Of a DNA stretch of 64,000 bases, positions 38,283-46,827 are shown in pieces. A program made the translations under genes and the position numbers. The stretch spans positions 2,326,001 through 2,390,000 of the forward strand of contig NZ_SORO01000001.1 of the NCBI RefSeq assembly GCF_004368965.1. The letters run 5' to 3'. Each line of letters starts with the position of its first letter. The first letter of the stretch is position 1. Origin of the DNA: Leptospira meyeri. GTDB taxonomy: Bacteria; Spirochaetota; Leptospiria; Leptospirales; Leptospiraceae. The notes beneath the pieces are model-generated. The model did not search any database and had not been told where the DNA came from. It saw only the letters and a program-made list of their open reading frames with translations.

Positions 38283-38891
38283 TTAAAGCGTAAGTCTGGA
38301 TTTGATTGCTTTTCCCAAAGTGTATTGATCAGAATATTCCAAAGTGCCACCTATCGTAATTCCATGAGCAATCCTTGTAATTTTAATTTCCATTGGTTTG
38401 ATCACAGTGGAAAGATAGGATGCAGTAGCGTCACCTTCAAGTGTCGGATTAGTAGCGATCAGAACTTCCTTGATTCCCCCATCCTCTAACCTCTGCATTA
38501 GTTGGCGAATTCGTAATTGGTCCGGACCAATCCCATCTAAAGGTGAAATGGCACCATTGAGAACGTGGTACTTACCAACATATTCTTTTGTGTTTTCGAT
38601 AAAGAAAATATCTTCTGGTTGTTCTACGACACAGAGAATTCCGTTGTCTCTTCTGTCCGATAGACAAATGGAACATACAGAATCTTCAGTAAGACCACCA
38701 CATTCATCACAAAATCGAAGTTTGTTTTTTGCTTCTTCAATATTGGACAACCAAGCGCGAAAGGTAGTAGGATCCATTCGTAAAATATGAAATCCGATTC
38801 TTGTCGCACTTTTTTTTCCAATTCCCGGAAGACTAGAAAAGGATTGGATTAGTTTTTGAAATTGTGGATCAGACAGGAGGAAATCCTCCAT
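38283..38891 (-). CDS. recR: Recombination protein RecR
   Basis: Clamp-like partner of RecF/RecO at single-strand gaps. About 202 residues: HhH LPGIGKKSATRIGFHIL, four-Cys zinc finger CDECGGLTEDSVCSIC near 55-70, and TOPRIM ILCVVEQPEDIFFIENT with IATNPTLEGDATASYL. The ATG at 38891 overlaps ybaB by 23 bp; the frame extends to 38948 but the extra residues are not family-like. Confidence 0.94.
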   Translation of the reverse strand: MEDFLLSDPQFQKLIQSFSSLPGIGKKSATRIGFHILRMDPTTFRAWLSNIEEAKNKLRFCDECGGLTEDSVCSICLSDRRDNGILCVVEQPEDIFFIENTKEYVGKYHVLNGAISPLDGIGPDQLRIRQLMQRLEDGGIKEVLIATNPTLEGDATASYLSTVIKPMEIKITRIAHGITIGGTLEYSDQYTLGKAIKSRLTL

Positions 38892-39240
38892 CCTTTTGGA
38901 TTTGGTTGAATACTCCCTCGAAGTCACTGGGATTGAAGCCGAGAACATTTTTCATTTCATGTGCCATAGTTTCTTTTGCTTTTCTTTGTACTTCATTGGT
39001 GGCAGAAAGAATTAAATCTTCTAACATCTTTTTATCATCTGCATTAAACATAATGGGATTGATGTTGAGATTAGTGAGTGTGCCATCTGCAGATGCTGTT
39101 ACTTCTACCATACCTGCACCAGCAGAAGCAGTAACCCGAATCTGAGCGAGACGTTTAGACAGTTCTTCTTGTTTTTCTTTGATATTGCCGAGTTGCGAAA
39201 AAGCTTCTCGCATTTGTTTCATTTGGTCAAAAATTCCCAT
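38869..39240 (-). CDS. ybaB: YbaB/EbfC-family nucleoid-associated protein
   Basis: 123 residues. N-terminal coiled helix (MKQMREAFSQLGNIKEKQEELSK region), then IRVTASAGAGMVEVTASADGTLTNLNI and a C-terminal helix DLILSATNEVQRKAKE. Dimeric DNA-binding protein; lies in the dnaX-ybaB-recR order common across bacteria. Confidence 0.92.
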   Translation of the reverse strand: MGIFDQMKQMREAFSQLGNIKEKQEELSKRLAQIRVTASAGAGMVEVTASADGTLTNLNINPIMFNADDKKMLEDLILSATNEVQRKAKETMAHEMKNVLGFNPSDFEGVFNQIQKDGGFPPV

Positions 39241-39254
39241 ACGTACCTTTGGAC

Positions 39255-40766
39255 TTATAAATTCTTAAATTGGTTGGGATCAACTTCCATCCCAGAAAAC
39301 TTTTCTTTCAAAAGTTTTTCCATATCCTCTGGAGCAGATGGACTTGTAGCTGCGGGTTTTGGAGGATTTGGCTTTGGTTCCGAAGTCCGTTTTGTTTCTA
39401 CATCCAAGTTCGGATTTGGTTGGGAAGGCTGTTTTGTTTCCGGTTCCCGATTCTCTACTGGTTTATCAGAAAAGGTTTTAGTTGGTCCTGGATCTGTGTT
39501 CGTTACAGTAACTTGTTTTTGTGTAACTTCAGTATTAGTTGTGGTAACCGCTTTTTTGGGAGTCTCTAAACTGTCAGGGATATGAGAGATATCACCTTGG
39601 ACAAGTTTGGTGAGCTCTGATATTTTAGCCAACAATCCCGATACACTCGGTTTTTCTCTGTCCAAAATTAATTTTCGAAATTGAATTTCTAAATAAACTT
39701 TCATCTCGTAGGAGCTTCTTAGTTTCATTAGATTCAATTTTTCATGAACAGCAAAAATCCGCTCGGCAAGTAATACTAAAACCTCACGATCTAATTCTCT
39801 ATAATTTTGTTTTAATTTTTGGAGATCTTCCTGAGGGATATTGATAGATTCTCGATCTGCTAAGTTATCTTTGATGAGAAGGAGGGAATTTAAAAATTCA
39901 ATAAAATCCCAAACGAACTTACCAAGATCAATACCTGCCTGGAAAAGATTTTCAAGTGTTTCAAAGATCTGTGCACTTTGGGAAAAATCTAGTATTTGGT
40001 TTAAAAAATCAGTGAAGGTATCAATTCCATGATAACCAATCATTTTTCTTAGTTTGACGCCTGTTAAATTTCCATCGGTAAAAATAACAGCTTGTTCCAT
40101 AAAGGAAAGTGTATCGCGAACGGAACCATCGCCTTTCTTAGCAATCCAAAACAATCCTTCGGAATCATACTTTAAACTTTCTTTTTCACAGAGAGATTCA
40201 ATATAGTTTTGTAAAACAGTGACAGGAACTTTTCTAAAATGAAAATCTTGACAGCGTGAAAGGATTGTTTCTGGAATTTTATGATACTCGGTAGTTGCTA
40301 AAATAAAAACAACATGAGCCGGTGGTTCTTCTAATGTTTTGAGCAGAGCATTAAAAGCAGCTCCGCTTAGCATATGGACCTCGTCCAAAATATAAACACG
40401 GTACTTTCCGCCCATCGCATTGAATTTTACATTTTCACGTAACTCGCGGATATTATCTACCCCGCTATTGGATGCGGCATCAATTTCAAATACATCGTTA
40501 GAATTTCCTTTTGTGATTTCTAAACAAGATGTACATTCGTTACAAGGTTCTACTCCATCCGGGCGTTCGCAATTCAGACGTTTGGCCAAAATTCTCGCAA
40601 TGGTTGTTTTACCAACACCACGAGGTCCAATGAAAATATAGGCATGACCAATCTTTTTTGATTTAAATGCATTTTGTAAGGAACCGACAGCAAGGTCTTG
40701 GTAAATTACATCGCGAAAGAATTGGGGTCTGTATTTTCGAAAGAGTACTTGGTGGTTTTCGCTCAT
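39255..40766 (-). CDS. dnaX: DNA polymerase III subunit gamma/tau
   Basis: Clamp-loader motor. 503 residues: [12 protein letters not shown] start; Walker [17 protein letters not shown] near 48; zinc-finger Cys [19 protein letters not shown]; Walker [12 protein letters not shown]; sensor SRCQDFHF. The C-terminal part (about 390-490) is a Pro/Thr/Lys-rich linker, shorter than E. coli tau. I saw no obvious slippery frameshift site. Start codon overlaps the stop of a short upstream ORF (ATGA). Confidence 0.95.
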   Translation of the reverse strand: MSENHQVLFRKYRPQFFRDVIYQDLAVGSLQNAFKSKKIGHAYIFIGPRGVGKTTIARILAKRLNCERPDGVEPCNECTSCLEITKGNSNDVFEIDAASNSGVDNIRELRENVKFNAMGGKYRVYILDEVHMLSGAAFNALLKTLEEPPAHVVFILATTEYHKIPETILSRCQDFHFRKVPVTVLQNYIESLCEKESLKYDSEGLFWIAKKGDGSVRDTLSFMEQAVIFTDGNLTGVKLRKMIGYHGIDTFTDFLNQILDFSQSAQIFETLENLFQAGIDLGKFVWDFIEFLNSLLLIKDNLADRESINIPQEDLQKLKQNYRELDREVLVLLAERIFAVHEKLNLMKLRSSYEMKVYLEIQFRKLILDREKPSVSGLLAKISELTKLVQGDISHIPDSLETPKKAVTTTNTEVTQKQVTVTNTDPGPTKTFSDKPVENREPETKQPSQPNPNLDVETKRTSEPKPNPPKPAATSPSAPEDMEKLLKEKFSGMEVDPNQFKNL

Positions 40767-40945
40767 GTAGGTCCGTGTTTCAAAAGATGAGAATTAAAAA
40801 ATTCGAGAATCACTTTGATCTTGGGAATTCGTATGTTGGAGGCAATGAAATATTTATCACGGTTATGGATATTTTCTTCTGGAACTGGGGAAGACAGGAT
40901 ACGAAGTCTAGCGGAAGGATCTGGAGAGGTTTCCAATGAGTTCAA
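40763..40945 (-). pseudogene. Short ORF coupled to dnaX, possible LysR-type C-terminal remnant
   Basis: The 230 bp between tRNA-Ser(GGA) and dnaX are open in one minus-strand frame, ending at a TGA that overlaps the dnaX ATG (ATGA). The downstream peptide (ARLRILSSPVPEEN, then YFIASNIRIPKIKVILEFF) resembles the last strands and helix of LysR-family effector domains (the P-x-K-V-x-x-F-I-D-F-L end). Only TTG starts are available (40945, 40936) and no ribosome site is seen. It may be a gene fragment left beside the tRNA or a small leader for dnaX; both are guesses. Confidence 0.3.
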
Positions 40946-40995
40946 TTCAGAGTGGAAATTGAACTTAGGATTGGAAAGAAAGTCAGTGTAGAACC

Positions 40996-41082
<87 letters not shown>

Positions 41083-41127
41083 AATGGTTTCTACTGGCTT
41101 CCATAAAATGAAATGGTCAAAAGAATT

Positions 41128-41568
41128 CTACCTTTTCTCTTTGAAAAAACTAAGAAATTCAAATTTTATGTGGGATCTCGGGATGAGGGTGCACTTTGGA
41201 AAGTGATTCAACAAGTAAATAGATTCGGTGGTATAAGAAGAAATTCCTTCCCCTGGTTTTGCCGGAACAAAATAAATCACTTCTGGAATTTTTACCCTCA
41301 ATATGGCACCTGCACAAAGTAAACAAGGTTCGAGAGCTGTAATTAAAATATGATCAGAAAGATATCGACCTTCTGTTTTTGAAAGAGCTTCTTCGATTGC
41401 TAAAATTTCGCTGTGTTTTGTTGGATTTAATGTTTGTTCGACGGAATTAAACGCAGAAGAAACTAGGTTTCCATCTCGAGTGATGATTTCTGAATATGAG
41501 GGAATTTCTTCTGGGTGGTTAGTAATGGCTTCTGTATAGCGGCCAAGAAACGATTCGAAAGCTTCCAC
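41128..41568 (-). CDS. tadA: tRNA-specific adenosine deaminase (TadA-like)
   Basis: Zinc deaminase converting A34 to inosine in tRNA-Arg(ACG). 146 residues: His52-Ser-Glu54 in TKHSEILAI (zinc ligand and proton shuttle) and PCLLCAGA with Cys82/Cys85. Residues around the N-terminus diverge from the usual GAVIV pattern (SYSEIITRDG), so a related cytidine/guanine deaminase is possible. GTG start only one base after the 3' end of tRNA-Arg(ACG), with no ribosome site; its context strongly supports TadA. Confidence 0.8.
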   Translation of the reverse strand: MEAFESFLGRYTEAITNHPEEIPSYSEIITRDGNLVSSAFNSVEQTLNPTKHSEILAIEEALSKTEGRYLSDHILITALEPCLLCAGAILRVKIPEVIYFVPAKPGEGISSYTTESIYLLNHFPKCTLIPRSHIKFEFLSFFKEKR

Positions 41569-41569
41569 G

Positions 41570-41643
41570 CGCGCCCAAGAGGATTTGAACCTCTAACCTT
41601 CTGATCCGTAGTCAGATACTCTATCCAGTTGAGCTATGGGCGC
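41570..41643 (-). tRNA. tRNA-Arg (anticodon ACG)
   Basis: Acceptor GCGCCCA/TGGGCGC, anticodon stem TCTGA/TCAGA with loop CTACGGA, T-arm AGAGGTTCAAATCCTCT, discriminator G, no encoded CCA. 74 nt. In bacteria this tRNA needs A34-to-I editing by TadA, encoded immediately downstream. The upstream membrane-protein ORF ends inside it. Confidence 0.95.
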
Positions 41644-42024
41644 AATGAATGCTTGAAGCATTTTTACCCAGTCCAAAAGAACGGGTATCTCTATGGTTTT
41701 TTTCAAGCGGATGGAGTAAATCAAAAATCCAGAAATTCCTAGATAAAGTAGTACAGAAAGTAAGTGAATGGTTGCTGCCAAATAAAGACCAATGAAGGGT
41801 AAAACCGAGATTACTTGTGCGAACAAAAGGATGAGCAAGAACAAACAAGTATTAACCGCGGAATACAAACAAACAGTCACAAATTCCGGAACACTTCGTT
41901 TCCAAGTAAATACGGGAACCCAAGAAAAATACAGAGGCATTACAGCCAAAATTTTTGCAGCTTCATCGGTAAGTAAGTAAGCTTTGAATGTCTGGATTTT
42001 TTCTTTGATTTGGGCGGTATTCAT
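41593..42024 (-). CDS. Small multi-pass membrane protein ending inside tRNA-Arg
   Basis: 143 residues from MNTAQIKEKIQ. Three or four hydrophobic segments between about 45 and 115; no family recognised with confidence (DUF4870-like in general look). The last 16 residues, APIAQLDRVSDYGSEG, are translated from the 5' half of tRNA-Arg(ACG), and the TAG lies in its T-arm. The start is 11 bases after the 3' end of tRNA-Ser(GCU), with no ribosome site. The frame runs further upstream but only through the tRNA. Confidence 0.5.
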   Translation of the reverse strand: MNTAQIKEKIQTFKAYLLTDEAAKILAVMPLYFSWVPVFTWKRSVPEFVTVCLYSAVNTCLFLLILLFAQVISVLPFIGLYLAATIHLLSVLLYLGISGFLIYSIRLKKTIEIPVLLDWVKMLQAFIAPIAQLDRVSDYGSEG

Positions 42025-42033
42025 GACAGTAAC

Positions 42034-42122
<89 letters not shown>

Positions 42123-42129
42123 AGCGACT

Positions 42130-42213
<84 letters not shown>

Positions 42214-42283
42214 AAGAGTACCTATCCGTTATGTTAAATGCGAGTGCAGTGTCAAATGAATATTCAATGAATGGTTCTAGAGA

Positions 42284-43417
42284 ATGGAAAAGTTGCGGAT
42301 AAAACTGGAAAAGTGGGTGAATGGTGGTTTTTGTTTGGCCCACCATGATGGTCATGCTGTCTTTGTTGAGGGCGGAATTCCTGGAGAATTGGTAGACATA
42401 AGTCTTTACAAAACAGGAAAAAAAGAATGGTTTGGAACTGTTTCGGCGGTCATTGAATCTTCTGAAGCGAGAATTCCCTCAGATTGTTCCGTTTTTATGG
42501 AATGCGGTGGTTGCAGTTACCGCCATATCTCCTACCAGGACGAAATCCAAATCAAAACAACTCTTTTAGAAGCCATGTTTCCTGAATGGAAAGGGAAACT
42601 AGAAATAGTGACCGGGCCAGAAAACGAGTATCGAAACAATGTGCAATGGCAAAACAATGGGAAGGATATTGGATATTTCGCAAAAAATAGCCACCGAGTT
42701 GTCAATGAATCTCAATTTGTTTGTAAAACTGTCGATAAACGATTGTTATGGGAAGGGGTCCCGCAAGAAATTAAAAAATCTGTAGCAAAACAAAAATCGA
42801 TCCAACTTAGACTTTCTTCCAAATCAGTTGTTAATTATGAACGAGACCAAACAGAAGTTAATATTTTTAATACAAAACTAAAAGTTCCCGAACGAGGTTT
42901 CTTTCAAATTAATAGGTTTCTATTGCAGCCTTGGCTTGAAAAAATCAAATTCCTCTTACCAGATTCGGCTCAAATTTTAGAGCTTTTCTGTGGTTGTGGT
43001 ACCATTGGAATTTCAATTCGGGAAAAAATCGCATCTTTGTATGGAATGGAATCACATGAAAAAAGCATTCGTTATGCAAGAGAAAATGCGAAGATAAACA
43101 ATGCGTTGCAGTTTGAATATGAAGTCTGTGATTTGTATCAAAAACATCTACCAAAACATACGGCAAAGTTTCCAATTTGGGTTGTGAATCCACCGAGAGC
43201 AGGTCTTTCTGAAGGAATTGTTGAATCTGCTTCTTTATTTTCACCAAAACAAATTGTTTATTCTAGCTGTAATCCAAGTACTTTGAAGAGAGACATTACA
43301 AAACTAGAAATGATAGGGTATCGATTGGAATATTTAGGTTTGTTTGATTTTTTCCCAAGAACTCAACATTATGAAGTTCTCGTGAGTTTAAAAAAAATAA
43401 ACAACTCACAAACCTAA
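42284..43417 (+). CDS. 23S rRNA/tRNA uracil-C5 methyltransferase (TrmA/RlmCD family)
   Basis: SAM-dependent m5U methyltransferase. 377 residues: N-terminal TRAM-like RNA-binding region (about 1-60); ECGGCSYRH with Cys that, with a nearby Cys, fit an iron-sulfur site; SAM motif LELFCGCGTIGISI near 230; VVNPPRAG near 300; catalytic Cys in YSSCNPSTL near 325. RNA target (23S U1939/U747 or tRNA U54) not decidable here. Its stop lies in a hairpin serving the convergent gene. Confidence 0.85.
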   Translation: MEKLRIKLEKWVNGGFCLAHHDGHAVFVEGGIPGELVDISLYKTGKKEWFGTVSAVIESSEARIPSDCSVFMECGGCSYRHISYQDEIQIKTTLLEAMFPEWKGKLEIVTGPENEYRNNVQWQNNGKDIGYFAKNSHRVVNESQFVCKTVDKRLLWEGVPQEIKKSVAKQKSIQLRLSSKSVVNYERDQTEVNIFNTKLKVPERGFFQINRFLLQPWLEKIKFLLPDSAQILELFCGCGTIGISIREKIASLYGMESHEKSIRYARENAKINNALQFEYEVCDLYQKHLPKHTAKFPIWVVNPPRAGLSEGIVESASLFSPKQIVYSSCNPSTLKRDITKLEMIGYRLEYLGLFDFFPRTQHYEVLVSLKKINNSQT

Positions 43418-43429
43418 ATTTGTGAGTTG
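43402..43429 (-). terminator. Hairpin terminator for the minus-strand gene at 43453
   Basis: Perfect 11-bp arms (43402-43412 with 43419-43429), loop of six. On the minus strand it is followed by a run of T (the A-run at 43390-43399). It overlaps the last codons of the methyltransferase. Confidence 0.7.
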
Positions 43430-43452
43430 GAAGAATCGAATTTTGGTGATTA

Positions 43453-43653
43453 TTATTTTTCTTTTGTAGTGATTTTAAATGGAAGGTAAGCTGGGCAAAA
43501 TCCGATGGCTGAAGTTGCGATCATTACAAGGCCGATAGCAAACAAAACGATTGCTGTTGTTCCTTCTACAACCCCGCCTAAATAAAGACCACCTAATACC
43601 AAGCCGACGACTACTCGAATGATTCTGTCATAAAGACCCATATTTTGAAACAT
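43453..43653 (-). CDS. DUF2892 (YgaP-type) small membrane protein
   Basis: About 66 residues: MFQNMGLYDRIIRVVVG, two hydrophobic helices (about 13-30 and 33-50) and the end GFCPAYLPFKI, which fits the DUF2892 pattern found alone or fused to rhodanese. ATG 43653 has AAGGAG seven bases upstream; an upstream TTG is ignored. Function unknown, often linked to sulfur or redox metabolism. Confidence 0.75.
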   Translation of the reverse strand: MFQNMGLYDRIIRVVVGLVLGGLYLGGVVEGTTAIVLFAIGLVMIATSAIGFCPAYLPFKITTKEK

Positions 43654-43700
43654 ATTCAATCTCCTTAAAGAACGTTTGACGAAAGAAAGTGAATTGATTC

Positions 43701-44579
43701 TTAATTATTTTTTTGTAACCATTCTAAAATCAATTTAGTCACTTCATCTCTTTTTTCCCAATGTAAGAAATGTCCAGCATGATCGAAACCAATTTTACGA
43801 AACCCACAAGGAAAGTCCGTTTCATCCAACAGATGTTCGAAGAGATTTTTATGGAAACAACCATCGTTTAAACCATAGAGAATTTGTGTTGGAACCGTAA
43901 TTTTAGAATCCAAAATTCCTAAAATACTTTCCCGACCAGATTCAGTGAAAAGATCATTTAAGTTTCTATAATAGGACAGGGCAGAAGATAAAATTCCTGG
44001 ATTTTGGAAATTAGCTTTAATCTCTGCTAAATGGTCTTGGTTTGGTGTATAACCCGGAGACCAATCTTTCCATAAAAAATCAACCAAAGCAAAATCATTA
44101 GTTCGAATCGTAAGTTCTGCTAAAAAAGGAATTTGGAATAACAAAACATACCACGAATGAATTGTTTGTTGTGGAGCCCAAAGAAAGGAATCTTGGTAAG
44201 TTCGGAGTAAAGGTACACCAAGACTTGTGATTGATTTGATGCGGTTGGGATAATACATTCCTGCTGCATAAGCAATGACTGCTCCCCAGTTGTGTCCAAC
44301 TAGATGAACTTTGTCCCATTGTCTGTCTTCCATCCAACCTAAAATATCATCTACCAGATCCACCACATGTAATTTATGAGCATGGGATATAGTTGATGGT
44401 TCGTATCCTCGCATAACTGGAGCAATACATTGAAATCCTTTTTTCCCAATTACTTCCATAATTGGTGCAAAGGTTTTATGGTTATCCGGGAATCCATGAA
44501 GGAAAAGAACAGGTTCTCCTTTTCCCGTTTCTAGGGTGGTAAATACAGTGGATGAATTTCTAATTTCCGAATGGTGCAT
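43701..44579 (-). CDS. Alpha/beta hydrolase with Asn at the nucleophile position
   Basis: 292 residues, epoxide-hydrolase/dehalogenase-like: oxyanion motif FLHGFPDNHKTF near 26-37, nucleophile elbow VGHNWGA near 94-100, acid region LYGLNDGCF and His in FDHAGHFLHWE. The elbow normally has Asp or Ser (GHDWG/GHSWG); Asn97 here, codon AAC, would abolish the usual chemistry. Overlaps the upstream esterase gene by 20 bp. Confidence 0.75.
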   Translation of the reverse strand: MHHSEIRNSSTVFTTLETGKGEPVLFLHGFPDNHKTFAPIMEVIGKKGFQCIAPVMRGYEPSTISHAHKLHVVDLVDDILGWMEDRQWDKVHLVGHNWGAVIAYAAGMYYPNRIKSITSLGVPLLRTYQDSFLWAPQQTIHSWYVLLFQIPFLAELTIRTNDFALVDFLWKDWSPGYTPNQDHLAEIKANFQNPGILSSALSYYRNLNDLFTESGRESILGILDSKITVPTQILYGLNDGCFHKNLFEHLLDETDFPCGFRKIGFDHAGHFLHWEKRDEVTKLILEWLQKNN

Positions 44580-45576
44580 TGTTATTTACCAACTTTTCTT
44601 TTTTATACGTTGTTCGAAAGAATTGTAACACAATCTCTCTTGTATCCAAGTCCTTACTTAAGTATCCGTATTGTTTTTCATTTTGGTAATAAAAACCATT
44701 TGGCCAAATATGGCCACCGCCAGGGATCAAATAACCTTCTACAATTTGGTCAGATAAACAATCTGTGAATTTAGTGTATTGGATGTCCCTCTTCCAAAAT
44801 TTGTTCAAATGTCTTTTGCTGGATTTTGTCTCCTCTTTGCAGGAGAAACTGGAGGTCCAATACTCTAATGATTCTAAATAGGAAAGAACATCTCCTGCTG
44901 CAATTCTCTGCGATTGGTTATTAGGATCTGCAGGGATTGAAACAGTTCCACCTTGGAAAGGAACTACATCATCGGACATTCCCATGATGAAACCCATCGA
45001 TTTTTGGGGCGGAGGAAAACATATTTCTTTCAATCCTCGGGATGTCACTGCTGCCACAGAATAACCTGAACTAAATAAATCAGGTGCTTCGCATAACAAA
45101 CGTTGTGTCATAAATCCGCCATTGGAAATTCCCACTGCATGAATTCGATTGTAATCAATAGAGTATTCAGAATCCAAATGTCGAATGATATCCCGGAAAA
45201 AATCGACATCTTTTGTATTTCTTTTGTCTGTGATAGAATGAGGAATTTTCCTTCCATCATTCCATCGGTTTGCATAACCATCTGGATAAACTGCGATGAA
45301 TCCATATTCTTCTGCTTTTTCTGACATCCGAGTGAGGTAAATCATACCCTCACCTGTCCCACCACCTCCGTGTAATAAAAAAACCACGGGCAATTTATCT
45401 TCTTTCATTTGTTTAGGGATGTAATATCGAAAGGAGCGTAATAATCCATCAGATGAGATTGATTGTAGTTTGTGCTCTTTGACTGGAACAATGGACGGCA
45501 GAGATTTACAGAAAAAAGAAAAAGAAACCATCATCAAAAGTAGGTACGACTGAATTCTAACAAGAAACCGAATCAT
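44560..45576 (-). CDS. Lipoprotein esterase of the PHB-depolymerase/LpqC type
   Basis: 338 residues; signal with lipobox-like SFFC (Cys23). Then VVFLLHGGGGTGEGM (oxyanion loop), FIAVYPDGYANRWNDGR, nucleophile Ser in GISNGGFMT near 155, MGMSDDVVPFQGG (acid) and GGGHIWPNG (His). This matches secreted carboxylesterases acting on polyesters, feruloyl esters or acetyl-xylan; substrate unknown. Start overlaps the cupin stop (ATGA). Confidence 0.8.
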   Translation of the reverse strand: MIRFLVRIQSYLLLMMVSFSFFCKSLPSIVPVKEHKLQSISSDGLLRSFRYYIPKQMKEDKLPVVFLLHGGGGTGEGMIYLTRMSEKAEEYGFIAVYPDGYANRWNDGRKIPHSITDKRNTKDVDFFRDIIRHLDSEYSIDYNRIHAVGISNGGFMTQRLLCEAPDLFSSGYSVAAVTSRGLKEICFPPPQKSMGFIMGMSDDVVPFQGGTVSIPADPNNQSQRIAAGDVLSYLESLEYWTSSFSCKEETKSSKRHLNKFWKRDIQYTKFTDCLSDQIVEGYLIPGGGHIWPNGFYYQNEKQYGYLSKDLDTREIVLQFFRTTYKKEKLVNNNAPFGN

Positions 45577-46046
45577 AGAAATAAAGATTCAAAGGATTTG
45601 ATGGTTTCGATAAACTTCGGGTTACCTTCCAGTGGATATTTCGGATGAAATTCTTTATCGACTGTGGGGTCATAAGGTCCGGACTTTCCTTCAAAACAGA
45701 CTGCTGTTTCGGACAAACAAACCAAACTATGCCAAACACCAGGCTGTAAATCAATCCCACGTTTTGGCCCATTGGCTGTAAGTTTATGGGATTCCTTTAC
45801 TTCTCCGTCTTCATCAAAAATCAAAAAACCAATTTCCCCTTCTAGGATAATGAAGGTTTCCGGTTTAGGATCCGACAAATGTCTGTGAGGTGGAATGTAC
45901 GTATCTTTAGAAAGAACGTTTAGAAACCTTTGGTACACTTCCTGTTGTTCGTGGAAGTTAAAATTGGTACGTTTTCTTTCGGCGTTTTGGGCTTTTGTAA
46001 TTAGGGTTCCGATTAAGTCGGAATCAATGACTTGTATTTCCAGCAA
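45573..46046 (-). CDS. WbuC-family cupin
   Basis: About 157 residues. Cupin motif PPHRHLSDPKPETFIILEGEIGFLIFDEDG and the second half LQPGVWHSLVCL; the ending GPYDPTVDKEFHPKYPLEG is typical of WbuC-like proteins. Often found with surface-polysaccharide genes; reaction unknown. A TTG at 46046 is chosen for its GGAAGG five bases upstream; a longer version to 46070 is possible. Overlaps the BFD-like gene by 23 bp. Confidence 0.72.
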   Translation of the reverse strand: MLEIQVIDSDLIGTLITKAQNAERKRTNFNFHEQQEVYQRFLNVLSKDTYIPPHRHLSDPKPETFIILEGEIGFLIFDEDGEVKESHKLTANGPKRGIDLQPGVWHSLVCLSETAVCFEGKSGPYDPTVDKEFHPKYPLEGNPKFIETIKSFESLFL

Positions 46047-46215
46047 GTTGACCTTCCAATTCCTGCTCAATGAAGGCTAACATATCCGGAACACAAGCCG
46101 TACAAGTATCAGCCGCTCCCATCTCGCGGGCGACTTCTAGTATAGGGCGATTGGATTCTTTGACAACATTTAAGATAGATTCAAAGAAAACTTCTGCACA
46201 GTGACACTTGATCAT
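46024..46215 (-). CDS. BFD-like [2Fe-2S] protein
   Basis: 63 residues. CHC near the N-terminus and CTAC near residue 38 give the four Cys of the bacterioferritin-associated ferredoxin fold (C-x-C...C-x2-C), with the helix REMGAADTCTACVPDM. Could deliver electrons for iron release or act as a small redox partner; no bacterioferritin gene is adjacent. Confidence 0.75.
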   Translation of the reverse strand: MIKCHCAEVFFESILNVVKESNRPILEVAREMGAADTCTACVPDMLAFIEQELEGQLAGNTSH

Positions 46216-46295
46216 GGTTCTGAGAATCAGTCTCTAGCTTTCCAAGCGGTACGACAAGAATTTTTTTTTGTCTTATTAAAGCATTTTTTTAGTAA

Positions 46296-46667
46296 TTAGG
46301 TGATGGAGTCCGAGTGGTTTTTTTGGTAATGAGAAACTGCCCATTGCGTTAATTCATGAATCACTTTTTCTAATGATTTTCCGTGCTTTGTGATTGAGTA
46401 TTCAACTCCCGGAGGGAAGGAATCGATCACAGTTCTTTCAATTAACTGAATTTTCTCTAAATCTTTGAGTTCTTTCGACAGCATTTTATCCGTAATTCCT
46501 GGAATTTCCTCAGCAATTTCTTTAAACCGTTTCTTTCCAAACGATAGAGACATAATAATAGGCAACTTCCATTTTCCGCTTAATATTTCTAGAGCCTCAC
46601 GAAGTGGTAAAATCAAATTAGCACATTCACTATGATCGAGATTGCTTTTTGGATCTTTTCCCTTCAT
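46296..46667 (-). CDS. HxlR-family transcriptional regulator
   Basis: 123 residues, winged helix: Cys15 in HSECANLILP (conserved redox-sensing Cys of the family), LEILSGKWKLPIIMSLSFGKKRFKEI, GITDKMLSKELKDLE, LIERT and VEYSITKHGKSL. Probably senses electrophiles or oxidants. Divergent from the DoxX-like gene, a frequent target of such regulators, with a palindrome between them. Confidence 0.88.
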   Translation of the reverse strand: MKGKDPKSNLDHSECANLILPLREALEILSGKWKLPIIMSLSFGKKRFKEIAEEIPGITDKMLSKELKDLEKIQLIERTVIDSFPPGVEYSITKHGKSLEKVIHELTQWAVSHYQKNHSDSIT

Positions 46668-46779
46668 TGCAGTTCAATTCTACGATCCTGGATCTATTAA
46701 GCCACGTCAACTGAACGAAAATTCTCATATTTCCAAATTTTTTATTAGCTAAGCCACAACAATTAATATCTAAATAATA

Positions 46780-46802
46780 GTAACTATAAAAAGTATAGTT
46801 AC
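46780..46802. promoter_or_regulatory. Palindrome, candidate HxlR operator
   Basis: GTAACTATA, five bases, TATAGTTAC: perfect 9-bp arms, in the gap between the regulator and the DoxX-like gene, 26 bp before the DoxX start codon. GTAAC/GTTAC-type dyads are common HxlR-family operators. Confidence 0.65.
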
Positions 46803-46827
46803 ATGAACATTAAATTAGGAGTTTCTC

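Noticed and set aside
39255..40766. Programmed frameshift site in dnaX giving gamma and tau
   Set aside because: No A-rich slippery heptamer with a following stem was evident where the linker begins.
40767..40995. SRP (4.5S) RNA gene, expected here from the tadA - tRNA-Ser - dnaX - recR order known in Firmicutes
   Set aside because: Neither strand shows the conserved GGUCCGGAAGGAAGCAGCC-type loop; a GCGGAAGGATC stretch on the plus strand lacks the rest.
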